NCBI GenBank assembly: GCA_040507245.1
Contig: JBEVVH010000127.1
Coordinates: forward strand, 1-10,265
DNA length: 10,265 nucleotides
Origin: Thiodiazotropha sp040507245
GTDB taxonomy: Bacteria; Pseudomonadota; Gammaproteobacteria; Chromatiales; Chromatiaceae
Direction of reading: 5' to 3'
Within the stretch, counting starts at the first letter, position 1; each line of letters begins with the position of its first letter. Positions 7,612-10,265 of the stretch are shown in pieces. The notes below the pieces were generated by a model. That model saw only the letters and a program-made list of their open reading frames with translations, had not been told where the DNA came from and did no database searches. The position numbers and the translations under genes are program-made.

Positions 7612-8741
7612 CAGATTCCCAAACGGTTGAACAGGATAGTGGTGATGGCATCCCAGATGACAATCAGCAGGATGGCGGTCACCATCGCAGAGGTGGTGGC
7701 CCGACCCACTGCGGAAGAGTCACGGCCACACTGCAGCCCCCTCAGGCAGCCTGACATGGCGATGACAATACCGAACAGCACGCTTTTCACAAGACCCACC
7801 GCCAGATCGTCCCAGCCGATCGCGTTATGGGTCTGGGTCAGGTACTCCAGCAGAGAGAGGTTCAGCACCAGAACACCCACCAGCAGCCCTCCGAGGATGC
7901 CCAGGAGATTGGCCCAGATCGTCAGCAGAGGCATCATGATCACCATTGCCAGAACCCTCGGCAGCACCAGGAAATCGATGACCGGAATACCGAAGGTCTT
8001 AAGTGCATCCAACTCATCGTTGACCTGCATGGTTCCGATCTGTGCGGCGTATGCCGACCCGGTGCGCCCGGCCATGATGATTGCGGTCATCATGGCGCCC
8101 ATTTCACGGAACGCCCCCAGCGCCACGAGATTTGCCACATAGATCTCGGCGCCGAACATCTGCAACTGGATGGCCCCAACAAATGCCAGCACCGCCCCAA
8201 CGAGTATCGCGATGAGGCTCACGATCGGCAGGGCTTCGGGGCCCGCGGCCTGCAGGGCATGAAAAAAATCGACCCAGCGGAAGCGGCTTCTGCCTTTGAG
8301 CAGACGGCCCATGGCCAACACCAGCTCCCCGGCAAACTCAGTGAAATCGACAGACTCCTTCCAGGCGATCAGCACCCCGGTACCGATACGATGCAGAATC
8401 CCGGCAGCCGGCGGATCAGTGTGGGTCAGATCGCGATCCGTGACCGCGCGCTCCAGACCCAGCAGGCGTTGCATACCCTCCGGAACCTGATTGAGTTCCA
8501 GGACAAGACCCTGTTGTTCGCAGAAGGCTTGAATCTGTTTCAGCATGATCAGCAGCCGGCTGTCCCAGTGCTGCAATCCCTGGGTATCGATACTCACGCG
8601 CTTCAGTCCGCTGCGGCCGGCCAGGTCCCGTTGCAACGACGGCCAGGGATACACAGGAGAACCCAACGTCCAGTCGCCGAAAAAGCTCAAAACGACCCAA
8701 TCCCCGGAAGGGTTGGAGATTTTCAGCGAATCATCTGGCAA
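7611..8741 (-). CDS. MlaE-type ABC permease with fused N-terminal STAS domain
   Basis: This 376-residue inner-membrane permease is the first gene of the MCE operon. Residues 1-100 form a STAS-like domain (strands around VVLSFFGDW and RVSIDTQGL, then the D60-S61 pair and helix LLIMLKQIQAF), resembling free-standing MlaB of E. coli. The MlaE domain (PF02405) occupies about 115-376, with GRTGSAYAAQIGTM (225-238) and ELDAL (243-247), which are family hallmarks. Hydrophobic segments lie near 171-191, 250-275, 277-297 and 350-372. The start codon is TTG: there is no nearby in-frame ATG, and AGGAG stands 7 nt upstream. Fusion of STAS to permease would explain why no mlaB gene is present. In E. coli, MlaB controls assembly and activity of the MlaFE complex, and the fused domain may do the same here. 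Confidence 0.93.
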   Translation of the reverse strand: MPDDSLKISNPSGDWVVLSFFGDWTLGSPVYPWPSLQRDLAGRSGLKRVSIDTQGLQHWDSRLLIMLKQIQAFCEQQGLVLELNQVPEGMQRLLGLERAVTDRDLTHTDPPAAGILHRIGTGVLIAWKESVDFTEFAGELVLAMGRLLKGRSRFRWVDFFHALQAAGPEALPIVSLIAILVGAVLAFVGAIQLQMFGAEIYVANLVALGAFREMGAMMTAIIMAGRTGSAYAAQIGTMQVNDELDALKTFGIPVIDFLVLPRVLAMVIMMPLLTIWANLLGILGGLLVGVLVLNLSLLEYLTQTHNAIGWDDLAVGLVKSVLFGIVIAMSGCLRGLQCGRDSSAVGRATTSAMVTAILLIVIWDAITTILFNRLGI

Positions 8742-8748
8742 ATCTGTG

Positions 8749-8753
8749 CTCCT
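8749..8753 (-). promoter_or_regulatory. Ribosome-binding site fixing the TTG start of the permease
   Basis: The minus strand reads AGGAG here, 7 nt before the TTG at 8741-8739. The spacing is ideal and no in-frame ATG or GTG competes close by. This is the main reason for accepting the rare start codon. Confidence 0.75.
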
Positions 8754-8817
8754 GAACGCTCAAGTAAGCCCGCATCCGCGCCAAAGGGTGCCGCTTATGA
8801 CGACCCGATACAGCGAC

Positions 8818-8847
8818 ATGATAACAATCCATACCCCACAAAGTCAG
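8818..8847 (-). promoter_or_regulatory. Candidate sigma-70 promoter of the MCE operon
   Basis: On the minus strand, CTGACT (8847-8842, four of six matches to the -35 consensus) is followed after 18 nt by TATCAT (8823-8818, five of six to the -10). TGT directly before the -10 gives an extended -10 element. Transcription would start about 70 nt before the TTG start codon. This was judged by eye only. Confidence 0.38.
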
Positions 8848-9255
8848 TTTTCCGCCCGGTGACTTCCCCATAACACTCAAGGAAATGCGCAGCAGTCCGC
8901 CAATACTCGATATACGGTTAAGTAATTCTGCCTGTGTTGGAATGGTTTCAAGGCGGACCCGGCAATCATAATGCACGTGTTACGCTCCCTCCTGTACAAG
9001 GACAGTGAACCAGGAATCCACGCCATTCCCTACAGCTGCGGGATTTCTCAACCGCGACACGTATCAATTTTTCCACACCTGGCGATGGAACACTTCAAGC
9101 TGGGTGATATAGGCAGCTTGTGTCACACCAGACAAGGACTCCCGGGACACGGCTATACTCACTCGTGGCAGTCCTGTTGCGTTGTGAGATCGACCCGGAT
9201 TGGCTTTAGTGCAGGATATTTACAACGACCCTGTGAACTTTTGGATTGCCCAGCG

Positions 9256-10182
9256 ATGAATGACCCCAGCCGCATCAAACCCCATGGTCTCGCTCTGATC
9301 GTCGAGGATGAGATCACCAACAGAATGATCCTCAAGGCCCTGCTGAACAAACGGGGTTATCAGGTCATTGAGGCTGAGAACGGCGCGGAGGCGGTTGCGG
9401 TGTTCCAGGAACATGAACCGGATATCATTTTCATGGATGTGATGATGCCGGTGATGGACGGCTATCTGGCCACGGAAAAGATCAAGGAACTGGCCGGAGA
9501 TCACTTCATCCCCGTGATATTCCTCACCGCCATGTCGGATGAGCGGGCCGTGGCCCGTTGTATCGAGGCCGGCGACGACGATTTTCTATCCAAGCCCTAC
9601 AGTCAAACCATACTGTCCGCCAAGATGCAGGCGATGGAACGAATCCGCACCCTGCACCAGGATACCCGCGCGCTCTACAGCCGCATGCAGCGGGATGAAG
9701 AGATTGCGGAGCAGGTATTCAGTGGGGCCGTGGTTGCCGGGAATGTGGCTCTGGAGCATATCCACACCCTGTTGAAACCCGCCAGCGTGTTCAGTGGCGA
9801 CCTGATGCTTACCGCATTCGCCCCGTCTCACGATCTGTACGTGCTGCTGGGCGACTTCACCGGACAAGGGTTGGCCGCTGCTCTTGGCGCCCTGCCCACT
9901 TCCGAGGCGTTTCGTTCGATGACGGCAAAGGGTTTTGCTCCGCAACAGATTCTCTACGCCATCAACAATAAACTGCACAGTCTGCTGCCCTCAGGCATGT
10001 TTCTCGCCGTTCAGTTCGTCAAGGTGGATCATCAACTCGACCATATCACCATTATAAACTGCGGTATGCCGGACTGTTATCTGGTAGAGCAGCAGACCGG
10101 CATGATCAAGGAGCGAATCAAGTCTCGCTCACTACCGCTGGGTATCGCGCCGGATCTTGAGTTCAAGGAAGAGTTCTATTAA
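9256..10182 (+). pseudogene. Response regulator–SpoIIE/PP2C phosphatase, truncated within the phosphatase domain
   Basis: The reading frame gives 308 residues from the ATG at 9256. The longer start at 8971 adds 95 residues with no receiver-like sequence and was rejected. Residues about 12-125 form an intact receiver domain: acidic pair E17-D18, phospho-acceptor D61 in FMDVMMPVMDG, T91, and K113 in LSKPY. A helical linker (about 117-160) leads to a SpoIIE-type PP2C phosphatase domain, with metal-site motifs SGD (180-182) and GDFTGQG (199-205). The frame stops after LEFKEEFY, before the expected distal 'YSDG' segment that carries another metal-binding Asp. Full-length relatives continue and often add an HATPase/anti-sigma kinase domain, as in the Pseudomonas HsbR type that controls an anti-sigma antagonist. 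It is therefore probably inactive as a phosphatase, or interrupted. A split or frameshifted gene is possible but the next bases do not resume the domain. The ribosome-binding site is weak. Confidence 0.75.
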
Positions 10183-10194
10183 CCCGGCCGTTAA
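10179..10194. repeat. Small inverted repeat at the truncation point
   Basis: TTAAC (10179-10183) and GTTAA (10190-10194) form an inverted pair around CCGGCC, exactly covering the stop codon of the truncated phosphatase gene. It may mark the edge of inserted DNA, but it is short and could be chance. Nothing further is recognisable in the remaining 71 nt; one shifted frame stays open to the window end without a recognisable motif. Confidence 0.2.
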
Positions 10195-10265
10195 ATACAG
10201 AGATCGCTATGCGGCGTATGCAATCTTTTGGTGTTTAAAATACTTGCGAACCCGTCCAGGAGTTT

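Larger units (their letters stand above)
8742..9255. other. 514-nt intergenic region between divergent MCE operon and response regulator gene
   Basis: The region must carry the control signals of both divergent units. Its left part holds the permease ribosome-binding site and the candidate operon promoter at 8847-8818. Toward the right, TATACT at 9154-9159 is the best -10-like hexamer for the response regulator gene, with only a poor -35 (CAGACA, 9129-9134, 19-nt spacing). An 8-bp palindrome TCCCGGGA lies at 9140-9147. Open frames cross the region on both strands: one starting GTG at 8976 on minus, and an upstream extension of the response regulator frame from 8971. Their residue composition, rich in Cys, His, Ser and Arg with no domain pattern, does not look like real protein. 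I see no tRNA or known riboswitch. Confidence 0.5.

Noticed and set aside
7827..8873. A 348-codon plus-strand open frame antisense to the permease gene
   Set aside because: The composition is His/Gln/Pro-rich and low in hydrophobic order, and the opposite strand encodes a well-conserved MlaE permease.
8731..8976. An 81-codon minus-strand frame (GTG start) overlapping the start of the permease gene
   Set aside because: It covers the candidate promoter and ribosome-binding site of the operon, has no good ribosome-binding site of its own and no family resemblance.
8971..9255. N-terminal extension of the response regulator by 95 residues
   Set aside because: The extension has random-looking composition with many Cys and His, and receiver domains normally begin within a few residues of the ATG at 9256.

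Overview
The window reads as a stretch of gammaproteobacterial chromosome of moderately high GC. Mfd, CsiV and the MCE transporter proteins all look gammaproteobacterial, and the mfd–csiV pairing supports this. A free-living, sulfur-oxidiser-like lineage is possible, but the sequence does not settle genus or lifestyle. Most of the window is core cell-envelope and DNA-maintenance genes. No CRISPR array, tRNA or rRNA was seen, and no complete mobile element.

Layout from left to right. A small RimB-like retropepsin-family protease gene (50-529, minus) runs divergently from mfd (724-4209, plus), which encodes the transcription-repair coupling factor. A 198-nt gap that can form a nested hairpin separates mfd from csiV (4408-5124, plus), which encodes an exported peptidoglycan-binding protein. 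csiV converges on a four-gene minus-strand operon covering 5187-8741. Read in its own direction, the operon encodes a STAS-MlaE permease (TTG start), an MlaF-like ATPase, an MCE (MlaD-type) membrane-anchored protein with a long helical tail, and a PqiC-family outer-membrane lipoprotein. The genes overlap or are separated by a few bases, so they are almost certainly co-transcribed and translationally coupled. Together they would form a lipid transporter spanning the envelope.

A 514-nt non-coding region (8742-9255) separates this operon from a divergent response regulator–SpoIIE/PP2C phosphatase gene (9256-10182, plus). That gene stops inside the phosphatase domain, before the usual distal metal-binding Asp motif. 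The 83 nt after the stop do not resemble the missing domain, so the gene is either broken or interrupted by other DNA just at the window edge.

No wholly new multi-gene system is evident. The most interesting items are the hybrid MCE transporter (STAS fused to the permease, PqiC lipoprotein instead of MlaC), the truncated signalling phosphatase with an unexplained downstream junction, the structured mfd–csiV spacer, and the repeat-derived tail of the RimB-like protein.
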